Below, in pieces: positions 1-7,602 of a DNA stretch of 23,607 nt; the first letter of the stretch is position 1; the number at the start of each line of letters is the position of its first letter. The DNA is from CAZIKB01 sp964539665. GTDB lineage: Bacteria; Zhuqueibacterota; Zhuqueibacteria; Oceanimicrobiales; Oceanimicrobiaceae. The DNA lies in NCBI GenBank assembly GCA_964539665.1, contig CAZIKB010000105.1, positions 1 to 23,607 on the forward strand, read 5' to 3'. Position numbers and translations under genes: made by a program. The notes under the pieces are model-generated. The model ran no database searches. It was not told where the DNA came from and worked only from the letters and a program-made list of their open reading frames with translations.

Positions 1-560
1 ATCCCCTGGAATTTCGCTTAAAGAATTTACAGGATAAAAAAATGCTGGGTGTTCTCAAAGCTGCTGCAGAGAAATTTGGCTGGACATCCGCAAAAACGCC
101 CAGCAACCGCGGCTATGGCATTGCTTGTGGAATAGACGCCGGCACTTATGTGGCGCTCATAGCTGAAGTTGAAGTTGATCAGAAACAAGGCAATGTAAAA
201 GTAAAACGGGTCGCCTGTGCTCAGGATATGGGTCTGGTGATAAATCCCGAAGGCGCGCAAATACAAATGGAAGGATGTATCACAATGGGCCTGGGTTATG
301 CTCTGACCGAAGAAATCCACTTCAAAGGCGGCAAAGTTCTTGACCTCAATTTTGACACCTATGAACTACCGAAATTTTCATGGCTGCCAAAAATTGAAAT
401 GGTTCTGGTTAAGTCGGAAGATCCAAAGCCCCAGGGAGGCGGAGAGCCAGCTATCATTTGCATGGGCGGCGTAATTGCCAATGCGATTTTTGACGCCACC
501 GGCGTCAGGCTGTTCCAAATGCCAATGACTCCGGCGCGAATCAAAGCAGCGATGACGTAG
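1..560 (+). CDS. Molybdopterin-binding large subunit of a xanthine dehydrogenase/aldehyde oxidase family enzyme, C-terminal part
   Basis: The frame is open from base 3, at the window edge, so the gene starts outside; the ATG at 42 is internal. The visible ~186 codons match the C-terminal end of the Mo-binding subunit of molybdenum hydroxylases (xanthine dehydrogenase, aldehyde oxidase, isoquinoline 1-oxidoreductase beta chain). The key feature is GGGEPA, with the Glu at codon 444-446. In this family that Glu is the base next to the Mo centre. Other family features are the stretch around CAQDMGLVINPEGAQIQMEG and the closing PMTPARIKAA. The enzyme hydroxylates an aldehyde, purine or N-heterocycle using water, and usually needs a [2Fe-2S] subunit, which would lie upstream. 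The family is secure; the substrate cannot be told. The stop is TAG at 558-560. Confidence 0.9.
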   Translation, partial: PLEFRLKNLQDKKMLGVLKAAAEKFGWTSAKTPSNRGYGIACGIDAGTYVALIAEVEVDQKQGNVKVKRVACAQDMGLVINPEGAQIQMEGCITMGLGYALTEEIHFKGGKVLDLNFDTYELPKFSWLPKIEMVLVKSEDPKPQGGGEPAIICMGGVIANAIFDATGVRLFQMPMTPARIKAAMT

Positions 561-600
561 AATCAATAAATAATACAATGGCTGACCTGAGTTGGAGTAC

Positions 601-633
601 ATTTATCGGATGACTCCAGGTCATCCGATGAAT
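601..633. repeat. Perfect hairpin between the molybdenum hydroxylase and the PQQ-like gene
   Basis: A 10-bp perfect inverted repeat (ATCGGATGAC at 605-614 and its complement at 620-629) surrounds a 5-base loop. It extends outward four more pairs, one of them a T-G wobble, to a 14-bp stem. No T-run follows, so it is not a standard intrinsic terminator. It lies 26 bases before the next start codon and may act as a processing site, an attenuator or a dispersed palindrome. Confidence 0.7.
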
Positions 634-658
634 AATGGAATAAAAGGAGAATTGAATA

Positions 659-2002
659 ATGAAAGTCTGGACTGTGATATTGGGATTATTAATTGTTTTT
701 ACATGTTTACTTTTAGCGAGCGAAAAATCACCTGATTATGAAAAAAACTGGCCTCAATGGCGTGGGCCCCATGCAAACGGCGTTTCTCCAAACGGCAATC
801 CTCCTATTGATTGGAGTGAAGACAAAAACATAAAATGGAAAATTGAAATCCCGGGCTATGGTCATGCGACTCCAATTGTTTGGGGAGATCAGATGTTCAT
901 TTTAACAGCCATTCCAGTCACTAAACAAGAAGAAAAGCAAGAACAGGAAGAACAGCAGCCACAAGGTCGAAGACGAGGCATGCCGTCCAGACAAACTGAA
1001 GACGTCCACAAATACGATGTTTTATCAATTAACCGCCATGATGGAAAAATACAATGGCAAAAGACAGTTAAGGAAGAGATTCCTGAGGAGCGAACCCATG
1101 AGCTTGGCAGTTGGGCTTCAAATTCACCCGTAACGGATGGTAAACATGTGTACGCTTATTTCGGTTCCCGCGGTCTTTTTTGTTTGGATATGAAAGGCAA
1201 TCTCAAATGGGAACGAGATTTTGGTCAAATGTCCAAAAGAATGAGCTTTGGCGAGGGCAGCTCTCCGGTTCTTTATGATAACAAAATATTCGTACTCTGG
1301 GATCATGAAGGAGAGTCGTTCCTTTTCGCAATTGATAAAAAAACTGGCAAAGATATATGGAAAGTAGCCCGTGACGAAAGAACGTCCTGGGCAACGCCTT
1401 TCATAGTTGAAGTGAATGAAAAAACTCAGGTCATTACAAGCGCTACCAGTCGAATACGCAGTTACGATGCTGCCACAGGAGATTTGATCTGGGAGTGCAG
1501 CGGCATGACAGCTAATGTTATTCCCCAACCTGTAGTGGCAAATGATATTATCTACCTGATGAGTGGTTTCCGCGGCAGCGCTTTGTTAGCTATCCGTCTT
1601 TCTGAAGCAAAAGGAGATATAACGGATTCTGATGCCATTGAATGGGAATATAATAAAGATACTTCTTATACCCCATCGCCGTTGCTGTTAGATAATATGC
1701 TCTACTTTCTCAGGCTTAACAACGGGGTATTATCCTGCCTTGACGCCAGAGATGGTAAAGTGTACTACAGCAAACAAAAGCTTGAAGGTATACGTGATTT
1801 GTATACTTCAATTGCCAGCGCTCAAGATAGGATTTTCATTTTGGGAAAAAATGGAATTATGTATGTAGTTAAACACGGTTCTGAATTCACTGTCCTGGCC
1901 AAAAATGAACTTGCAGACAATTTTCATGCTTCTCCGGTAATTTTAGGCGAAAACCTTTATTTGCGCGGGTATAAATACCTTTATTGTATTGCTCAGGATT
2001 AA
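659..2002 (+). CDS. Exported PQQ-type beta-propeller protein
   Basis: Encodes 447 aa with a strong ribosome binding site (AAAAGGAG, 644-651) ahead of ATG 659. Residues 1-20 are a hydrophobic signal sequence, so the protein should sit in the periplasm or on the membrane. The motif WPQWRGP at 31-37 is the usual opening of the PQQ-like quinoprotein/BamB-type propeller family. Blade-like repeats follow, such as YDVLSINRHDGKIQWQK, LFCLDMKGNLKWE and LFAIDKKTGKDIWK. Residues about 90-111 form a Glu/Gln then Arg-rich insert, probably a surface loop. Members are mostly of unknown function; some bind PQQ in alcohol or sugar dehydrogenases, others are scaffolds like BamB. I see no evidence for PQQ binding here. 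The molybdenum hydroxylase gene upstream suggests an oxidoreductase neighbourhood but proves nothing. Confidence 0.85.
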   Translation: MKVWTVILGLLIVFTCLLLASEKSPDYEKNWPQWRGPHANGVSPNGNPPIDWSEDKNIKWKIEIPGYGHATPIVWGDQMFILTAIPVTKQEEKQEQEEQQPQGRRRGMPSRQTEDVHKYDVLSINRHDGKIQWQKTVKEEIPEERTHELGSWASNSPVTDGKHVYAYFGSRGLFCLDMKGNLKWERDFGQMSKRMSFGEGSSPVLYDNKIFVLWDHEGESFLFAIDKKTGKDIWKVARDERTSWATPFIVEVNEKTQVITSATSRIRSYDAATGDLIWECSGMTANVIPQPVVANDIIYLMSGFRGSALLAIRLSEAKGDITDSDAIEWEYNKDTSYTPSPLLLDNMLYFLRLNNGVLSCLDARDGKVYYSKQKLEGIRDLYTSIASAQDRIFILGKNGIMYVVKHGSEFTVLAKNELADNFHASPVILGENLYLRGYKYLYCIAQD

Positions 2003-2016
2003 AAATTACTACTTTA

Positions 2017-2068
2017 GGAAACGCTCGGTTGTTGTAAAGCAATCGTCTCGATTGCAGGAGTATTTCCT
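2017..2068. repeat. Nested double hairpin downstream of the PQQ-like gene
   Basis: An outer stem pairs AGGAAACGCTC (2017-2027) with GAGTATTTCCT (2058-2068), nine Watson-Crick pairs plus one wobble and one mismatch. Inside lies a perfect 7-bp hairpin, GCAATCG (2039-2045), loop TCT, CGATTGC (2049-2055). No T-run follows. It could work as a terminator of unusual form or as a structured RNA 3' end, or be a mobile palindrome. Confidence 0.55.
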
Positions 2069-2088
2069 CAAGGACAAGTCAGGTAGTT

Positions 2089-2158
2089 GTCATTCAGGAG
2101 GAATCTTTTTAATTAATGACACTATCGCTGCTTATTAACAAGATTCTTCCAGAATGAC
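2089..2158. repeat. 70-bp imperfect palindromic element (MITE/REP-like)
   Basis: Two 19-base arms, GTCATTCAGGAGGAATCTT (2089-2107) and AAGATTCTTCCAGAATGAC (2140-2158), are reverse complements at 17 of 19 positions and enclose a 32-base AT-rich centre. From memory, arms of the type GTCATTC...GAATCTT recur as dispersed palindromes in many bacterial genomes. A possible ATG at 2154 for the next gene lies inside the right arm, which argues against that start. Confidence 0.75.
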
Positions 2159-2210
2159 TCTAACTGTTTATTTGAGACAAATGGATCGTAACATAACGGT
2201 AGAGGTTGCA

Positions 2211-2888
2211 ATGAAAAGAAAATTTATGTTTAATTTCGTAAATATTGCCTTATTTCTGTCTTTCAGCTTTTTAATTAATCCAGCAATGTCTCAAAAGCTC
2301 GATGAGCAGCAAGCTCTTGATAAAAAAGTTGAAAATTTCATAGAAGAGCACAGCTATCAATGGCGGGACATGAATGTTCCTGAATCCGATGGCAAAATTT
2401 TGTATGATATTATTATTAAGCATAAATATAAAAAAGCCCTCGAGATTGGCACTTCGACCGGGCATTCAGGGATCTGGATTGCCTGGGCACTCAGTAAAAC
2501 AGGCGGTAAGCTCATTACAATAGATATAGATACAAGCCGTTATAATGAAGCTATATCGAATTTCAAAAAAGCCGGGCTTTCCGATTACATTGACGCCAGG
2601 CTCGCTGACGCCCATGAGCTGGTTCCAAAACTCAAGGGTCCTTTCGACTTCGTTTTTTGTGACGCCGATAAATGGTGGTATAAGCAATATTTCATCGATG
2701 TCTATCCAAAACTTGAGGAAGGAGGCTGTTATACTGCTCACAATATTTCAAACAGAAGAGGAGGAAGACGAAGGGGAGGCGGCGCCGGTGAATTTTATGA
2801 CTATGTAAATAATTTACCCGAGATGGAAACAACCGTTGATAACAGTGGTGGGGGAATATCAATCAGTTATAAGAAGTCTAATAAGTGA
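2211..2888 (+). CDS. Exported SAM-dependent O-methyltransferase-like protein
   Basis: Start chosen at ATG 2211: the protein then opens with a clear signal peptide (MKRKFMFNFVNIALFLSFSF, likely cleavage near AMS/QK at 27) and GTAGAGG precedes the start. The ATG at 2154 lies in a palindromic repeat. The mature part is a class I methyltransferase of the O-methyltransferase family 3 type: motif I EIGTSTGHS at 78-86, acidic ITIDID ending at 107, and FCDAD at 149-153. In catechol-type enzymes the metal site continues with Asp-Asn; here the matching place reads AHN (176-178), so one ligand differs. An Arg/Gly-rich stretch at 181-193 follows directly. A SAM enzyme outside the cytoplasm would lack its cofactor supply, so its role is unclear: it may be a re-used fold, or the leader may act as an anchor. 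It is followed within 1 base by the permease start. Confidence 0.75.
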   Translation: MKRKFMFNFVNIALFLSFSFLINPAMSQKLDEQQALDKKVENFIEEHSYQWRDMNVPESDGKILYDIIIKHKYKKALEIGTSTGHSGIWIAWALSKTGGKLITIDIDTSRYNEAISNFKKAGLSDYIDARLADAHELVPKLKGPFDFVFCDADKWWYKQYFIDVYPKLEEGGCYTAHNISNRRGGRRRGGGAGEFYDYVNNLPEMETTVDNSGGGISISYKKSNK

Positions 2889-2889
2889 T

Positions 2890-4263
2890 ATGGTTAATAC
2901 TTACACAAAACATAATACTACCAAAAATGATTTAGAAAGAAGGCTTGGTCTTTTCCCTGTAACAAACATCGTTATTGCCAACATGATTGGCGCCGGAATT
3001 TTCACCACATCCGGCCTGTTAATGAGCGGTCTGAATAATCCTTTGTTAATGGTTACTTTATGGATTATTGGAGGAATAATTGCTTTGTGCGGTGCGTTAT
3101 GCTATGGGGAGCTTGGCGCCGCGATACCTCATGCAGGAGGTGAGTATACCTTCCTGTCCAGGTTGTATAATCCTATGTTTGGCTTTTTAAGCGGCTGGGT
3201 TTCATTCATTGTCGGATTTTCTGCACCGATTGCAGCATCGGCAATTGGCTTTACTGAATACTTTGTAAGAGCATTTCCTCAATTACTGGAATCAGGAAAC
3301 GTTGTGTTTTTTTTGAATCCTTTAGTATTAAAAAGGATAATCTCAATCTCTGTCATCGTTATTTTTACGGGTGTTCATCTGAAAGGCATTAAATTTGGCT
3401 CTGAAGTTCAAAATTATTTAACGGTCTTAAAAGTTGCTTTGATAGTGGGTCTGATAGTAATCGGATTTGTCTTTGGCAGGGGTGATTTTAACCACCTCAT
3501 TCAAGAGAGTGACTTTACTTTTGATTTGGCAGGCTGGAAAACTATCGGCCTCTCGCTTATGTGGATAATGTTTGCCTATGCCGGCTGGAATGCTTCTACT
3601 TACATCGGTTCAGAAATAAAGAATCCAGTAAAAAACCTTCCGCTTTCTTTATTGCTCGGGACGGGCGTTGTTATGTTTCTTTATTTCTGCATAAATGCAT
3701 TATATATATTCGCGATAGCTCCGGAAAACATGAAAGATGTTATTTCAATTGGCGGTCTTGCAGTGGGCAACCTGTTTGGTCAGTCTATGGAGAATATTTT
3801 TTCCCTGTTGATATCCTTTGCCCTGTTTTCTTCACTGAGCGCGTTTATCATTCTTGGTCCAAGAGTTTATTACTCAATGGCAAAAGACGGTTACTTTTTC
3901 AAATTTGCCAAAGAAGTTCATCCTGTTTCAAAGGTTCCTGTGAAAGCCATAATTTTACAAGGAATCATTTCAATTGTGATGGTAATGTCCGGAACTTTTG
4001 ACCAGATATTAACTTACATGGGTTTTTCTCTTGGAATTTTTCCGATATTTGCTGTTATCGGTGTTTTTAAATTAAGACATACAAATAAAAGCAAATATAA
4101 ACTACCAGGTTTTCCAATCGTCCCACTAATCTATATAAGTACTGGTATTGCAATACTTTTTCTGGCTTATCTTGAACGGCCCATCGAGTCTTCGATTGCC
4201 ATTTTTACGGTGTTAGTGGGAATACCGGCGTTCTACATATTTAAGAAAGCTAATTATAATTAG
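2890..4263 (+). CDS. APC-family amino acid permease
   Basis: Encodes about 457 aa with roughly twelve hydrophobic segments, the usual size and shape of amino acid-polyamine-organocation transporters of the inner membrane. The first helix carries NIVIANMIGAGIF, the unwound substrate-binding GxGIF motif of this superfamily. CYGELGAAIPHAGGEYTFL in the second region is also typical of the family. It should exchange or import an amino acid, driven by a proton or by antiport. ATG 2890 is preferred because the family N-terminus begins just after it and it sits one base past the previous stop. An in-frame ATG at 2836 would overlap the methyltransferase gene by 53 bases. No strong ribosome binding site is visible, so translation is probably coupled. 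The substrate cannot be told. Confidence 0.9.
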   Translation: MVNTYTKHNTTKNDLERRLGLFPVTNIVIANMIGAGIFTTSGLLMSGLNNPLLMVTLWIIGGIIALCGALCYGELGAAIPHAGGEYTFLSRLYNPMFGFLSGWVSFIVGFSAPIAASAIGFTEYFVRAFPQLLESGNVVFFLNPLVLKRIISISVIVIFTGVHLKGIKFGSEVQNYLTVLKVALIVGLIVIGFVFGRGDFNHLIQESDFTFDLAGWKTIGLSLMWIMFAYAGWNASTYIGSEIKNPVKNLPLSLLLGTGVVMFLYFCINALYIFAIAPENMKDVISIGGLAVGNLFGQSMENIFSLLISFALFSSLSAFIILGPRVYYSMAKDGYFFKFAKEVHPVSKVPVKAIILQGIISIVMVMSGTFDQILTYMGFSLGIFPIFAVIGVFKLRHTNKSKYKLPGFPIVPLIYISTGIAILFLAYLERPIESSIAIFTVLVGIPAFYIFKKANYN

Positions 4264-4292
4264 AATGTGGATATTATATTGCTGATAGCATT

Positions 4293-4298
4293 TATAAT
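4293..4298 (+). promoter_or_regulatory. Possible -10 element for the RND operon
   Basis: TATAAT lies 132 bases before the first RND start codon. No convincing -35 box is seen at the right distance. If it is real, the octamer array just downstream would lie in the transcribed leader. Confidence 0.25.
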
Positions 4299-4320
4299 TG
4301 TTAAATTGTTTGATTGTTGC
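4297..4320. repeat. Three degenerate inverted octamers (ATTGTTNN)
   Basis: ATTGTT occurs at 4297, 4305 and 4313 with exact 8-base spacing, each followed by two variable bases. The reverse complement (NNAACAAT) matches the unit of the direct array that starts at 4335. The two arrays could pair as a long imperfect stem in RNA or single-stranded DNA. Confidence 0.7.
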
Positions 4321-4334
4321 TAATCACACAATAA

Positions 4335-4398
4335 AACAATGGAACAATGGAACAATGGAACAATGGAACAATGGAACAATGGAACAATGGAACAATGG
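4335..4398. repeat. Tandem array of eight perfect 8-bp repeats (AACAATGG)
   Basis: Eight identical copies of AACAATGG run without interruption from 4335 to 4398, ending 31 bases before the first RND start. Each unit contains an ATG. Because 8 is not a multiple of 3, copies fall in all three frames. Perfect identity implies recent expansion by replication slippage, so copy number may vary between strains. It is a simple-sequence repeat, not a CRISPR array: there are no spacers. Confidence 0.97.
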
Positions 4399-4429
4399 AC
4401 AACGACAATTTTAAAAAAGGATTAAATCA

Positions 4430-7400
4430 ATGAATATATCTGACTTTTCAGTAAAAAAGCCCATAACCATGCTTATGGCCATCCTGAGCATAATCGTACT
4501 CGGGGTTCTGGCTCTGCAGAGGCTGCCGCTGGCATTTCTGCCAAACTTCTCTTCAGATGACGTTAATATCACGGTGCCTTATGCTTCTTCTTCCCCGGAG
4601 GAAATTGAGCGGCTCATCACTCGGCCGATTGAGGAAATCATGGGCACGCTTTCGCATCTTGAAGAAATCAGTTCAACTTCTTCAGCAAGTCAAAGCAGAA
4701 TTGAGGTGAAATTCGTAGATGGTACTGACATGGGCCTGGCTTCAGTTGAAGTTCGCGACCGTTTAGACAGAGTGCGACCTCAGCTTCCGGACGATGTCGA
4801 CCGTATTTTAATCAGACGATGGCAGACTAACGATATGCCGGTGATTCAGTTTAGCCTTGCCTGGGATGGACCTGCCGATGAATTGTACGACATTGTCAAC
4901 AAGGTTATTGTTCCTCGCATTCAGCGCATAGACGGCGTAGCCAATGTGGACGTCGGCGGTTTGGACCAGAGACAGGTTCTGGTGAAGCTTGATCTTGAGC
5001 GCATGCGGGCCCATCATATCGATGTATATAATTTATCCAGAAGCCTGCGCACGAATAACGTCAACATCTCTGGAGGATGGATCATGGATGCCGGGCGCAA
5101 GCACACAGTAAGAACGATGGGTGAATTTCAATCCATTGAGGAGATCGCACAAGTCCCCATCGAGGGTACTAATTTGGTTCTGGGTGATATCGCTGAGGTT
5201 AAACTTGATTACCCTGAAAAAAAGGACTTTCAGAGGCTCAATCGGCGGGATGCAATTGTACTGCGTGTTTACAAAACCTCGACAGCAAACGTTGTAGAGG
5301 TCGCCTCAAGCGCTAAGAAATTGCTGGAAACATTACGCAGTGAGTCGCAGTTCGCCGGCCTGAATATGCGGGTCATGCGGGATCAGTCGGAGGAGATTGT
5401 AAACAGTTTGAGAAATCTCACTTTTGCGGGAATTTTCGGAGCAATCCTAGCCAATCTTGTGCTTTTTGTTTTTCTACGAAAGGTACGAAGCACCGTGATT
5501 ATCGGGTTTGCCATTCCAATTTCCATTATCACTACGTTCTTTCTAATGTACGTATTGCGACTGGCGCCGTTTAATTCCCAAATCACTTTGAATATAGTAT
5601 CGCTTTCCGGACTGATGTTTGCGGTTGGCATGTTAGTGGATCCAGCAGTGGTGGTTCTGGAAAACATCTTCCGCCATAAACAGGAAGAAGGGCTGAACGC
5701 ACATGATGCAGCGATTGTGGGAGCGCGCGAAGTTTCCGTCGCCGTGGTTTCCGCTACCCTTACTACCGTCATCGTTTTTGTCCCGCTTGTTTTCATGTCC
5801 GAAACAATGATGGGAAGGTGGTCCAGAGATTTTGGCGTAGCTATCGTAACCGCGACGCTGGCGAGTCTCCTGATCAGCCTCACTCTGATTCCCTTGGCTG
5901 CGTCCAGATTATTCACCGGCAAAGAGAAGCCAACGTCTCATTTCTTGTTGAGCATGGGTGATGCATACGGTCGAAGTATTAGTAAGGTCATCAAATACCG
6001 ATTTGCCTCTTTGCTTGTGTTCGTTCTAATTGGCTGGGGCGCCTGGCAATTATACCAGGGCATCGACCGGGACTGGATGCCGCGAACCCCTGATCGCAGG
6101 ATGGACTTGAACATCGATGTACCGCGCAACTTCTCCATTACTGAAACTGAAGCGCTATATGACACCGTGGAGTCGATACTACTTGAGCAAAAAGAGCGCC
6201 TGGAAATCTCCCAGATTGCCAGCCGCTTCCGCAGAAACCGCGGTAGTATGACCGTTCACTTCACCCCGGAAGAGGAGGCAAAAAAGAATGCCACCGACTT
6301 GTACGACGAAGTTCGTGCCGTACTGCCAGAGATTCCCGGTGTTCGGTTCAGAGTCGGGAGGATGCGCGGTCACGGTGGTAGTCAGATGGGTGTGAGTGTT
6401 GAATTAAAGGGGAAAAGTACCGCTATCCTGATAACCTACGCGGAAGAAATCAAGCAGCTACTGCAAGGCATTCCAGGCATCAAAGATGTCGATACTTCTA
6501 TGGAAAGAGGCGACGAGGAAGTGCAGATCAGTGTTGACCGGGTGCGCGCTCAAAGATATGGTCTTTCCGCCCAACAGGTGGCCAGATCAGTAGCTTCTGC
6601 GCTAAGCAGCCGCTCCAATTCCCGATTTAAAACCCAGGACAAAGAGGTCAACATTCTTGTCCAATTAGCAGACGAAGACCGTGTGAATCTGCAACAGCTC
6701 GAGAACATGGCCTTCCGCAGCAGCACTGATGAAATGGTTCAGCTTGGATCAGTGGCCAATTTCAAAATGAAGAAGGGCCCCGAATCGATCCGACGTGAGG
6801 ACCGCCAGACGAGCATTTCTGTCTTTGCAAATACCGACCGGGGTGGTATTATGAATGTGAGCCAGGAAATCACAGAGAAAATGTCTTTGGTGAAATTACC
6901 CCCGGGTTACAGTTGGAGTCTCGGCCGCAATTGGATGATGATGCGACAGATGGAAACAGAATCGAATTTTGCCATCTTCCTGGCGCTGATACTCATTTAT
7001 ATAGTCATGGCGTCGCTATTTGAATCCTTTGTTCATCCCTTCACAATTTTGTTCACGGTGCCATTTGCTATTATTGGAGTGCTTATTATGTTCTGGGCTA
7101 CGAGTACGAACCTCACTAATATGGCATATCTGGGTATTATTGTTGTCTGTGGTCTCGTTGTAAATAACGGAATTATACTGATCGATGCTATCAACAAACT
7201 ACGCCGAAAAGGCCTTTCCCGAGCAGAGTCTATTCGCATTGGCGGCCGCAATCGACTGCGCCCAATCCTGATGACTACCCTGACCACGGTCATTGGCTTG
7301 ATGCCGTTAGTGTTGCCAGCGCTTTTTCCGGGCTTCTTCGGTCCGCAGGAAGGTCGGTCCGCCATGTACACGCCCGTAGGTTTGGCGGTGGTCGGCGGGC

Positions 7401-7537
7401 TGTTGACCAGCACGCCCTTAACTCTTTTCCTGATGCCGATAATTTATGTCATGCTCGATGATTTGACCCAATGGATTTTAAAAGTTTTCGCAACAGCGCG
7501 TGCGATGCGTACGGGCCTGGGCAAAGTTGTGAAATAG
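4430..7537 (+). CDS. RND efflux permease, first of a tandem pair
   Basis: Encodes 1035 aa, full length for the HAE-type RND superfamily (AcrB/MdtB-like). The plan is complete: a first membrane helix (PITMLMAILSIIVLGVLAL), a large periplasmic loop, helices 2-6 with GMLVDPAVVVLENI, a second periplasmic loop and helices 8-12 with GLVVNNGIILID at 908-919. These inner-membrane proton-driven pumps export drugs, lipids or metals through an adaptor and a TolC-type channel. Two points stand out. The helix-4 proton site, Asp-Asp in AcrB and often Asp-Asn in relatives, is Asp404-Pro405 here. The AcrB helix-10 Lys is replaced within VVNN, as is common in this subgroup. AAAAAAGG stands 9 bases before ATG 4430. 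The second RND gene follows after 65 bases, very likely in the same operon. No adaptor or outer-membrane gene is in the window. Confidence 0.93.
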   Translation: MNISDFSVKKPITMLMAILSIIVLGVLALQRLPLAFLPNFSSDDVNITVPYASSSPEEIERLITRPIEEIMGTLSHLEEISSTSSASQSRIEVKFVDGTDMGLASVEVRDRLDRVRPQLPDDVDRILIRRWQTNDMPVIQFSLAWDGPADELYDIVNKVIVPRIQRIDGVANVDVGGLDQRQVLVKLDLERMRAHHIDVYNLSRSLRTNNVNISGGWIMDAGRKHTVRTMGEFQSIEEIAQVPIEGTNLVLGDIAEVKLDYPEKKDFQRLNRRDAIVLRVYKTSTANVVEVASSAKKLLETLRSESQFAGLNMRVMRDQSEEIVNSLRNLTFAGIFGAILANLVLFVFLRKVRSTVIIGFAIPISIITTFFLMYVLRLAPFNSQITLNIVSLSGLMFAVGMLVDPAVVVLENIFRHKQEEGLNAHDAAIVGAREVSVAVVSATLTTVIVFVPLVFMSETMMGRWSRDFGVAIVTATLASLLISLTLIPLAASRLFTGKEKPTSHFLLSMGDAYGRSISKVIKYRFASLLVFVLIGWGAWQLYQGIDRDWMPRTPDRRMDLNIDVPRNFSITETEALYDTVESILLEQKERLEISQIASRFRRNRGSMTVHFTPEEEAKKNATDLYDEVRAVLPEIPGVRFRVGRMRGHGGSQMGVSVELKGKSTAILITYAEEIKQLLQGIPGIKDVDTSMERGDEEVQISVDRVRAQRYGLSAQQVARSVASALSSRSNSRFKTQDKEVNILVQLADEDRVNLQQLENMAFRSSTDEMVQLGSVANFKMKKGPESIRREDRQTSISVFANTDRGGIMNVSQEITEKMSLVKLPPGYSWSLGRNWMMMRQMETESNFAIFLALILIYIVMASLFESFVHPFTILFTVPFAIIGVLIMFWATSTNLTNMAYLGIIVVCGLVVNNGIILIDAINKLRRKGLSRAESIRIGGRNRLRPILMTTLTTVIGLMPLVLPALFPGFFGPQEGRSAMYTPVGLAVVGGLLTSTPLTLFLMPIIYVMLDDLTQWILKVFATARAMRTGLGKVVK

Positions 7538-7602
7538 AAGCATAAAAAATCGCCCGTATATTAAGGTTTAGTATAAATGATAATTAGAAAGGTTTTTCAC
7601 AA

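Noticed and set aside
2154..2210. Upstream ATG start for the exported methyltransferase
   Set aside because: It lies in the right arm of a palindrome and would bury the signal peptide; ATG 2211 has a better ribosome binding site.
2836..2889. Upstream start for the APC permease
   Set aside because: It overlaps the previous gene by 53 bases and adds residues not typical of the family N-terminus.
4335..4398. Short regular repeats that could suggest a CRISPR array
   Set aside because: The units are 8 bases long and directly joined with no spacers; this is a simple tandem repeat.
5383..5922. Long minus-strand open frame inside the first RND gene
   Set aside because: Antisense shadow; the composition is that of a complement of membrane helices and no family features are seen.
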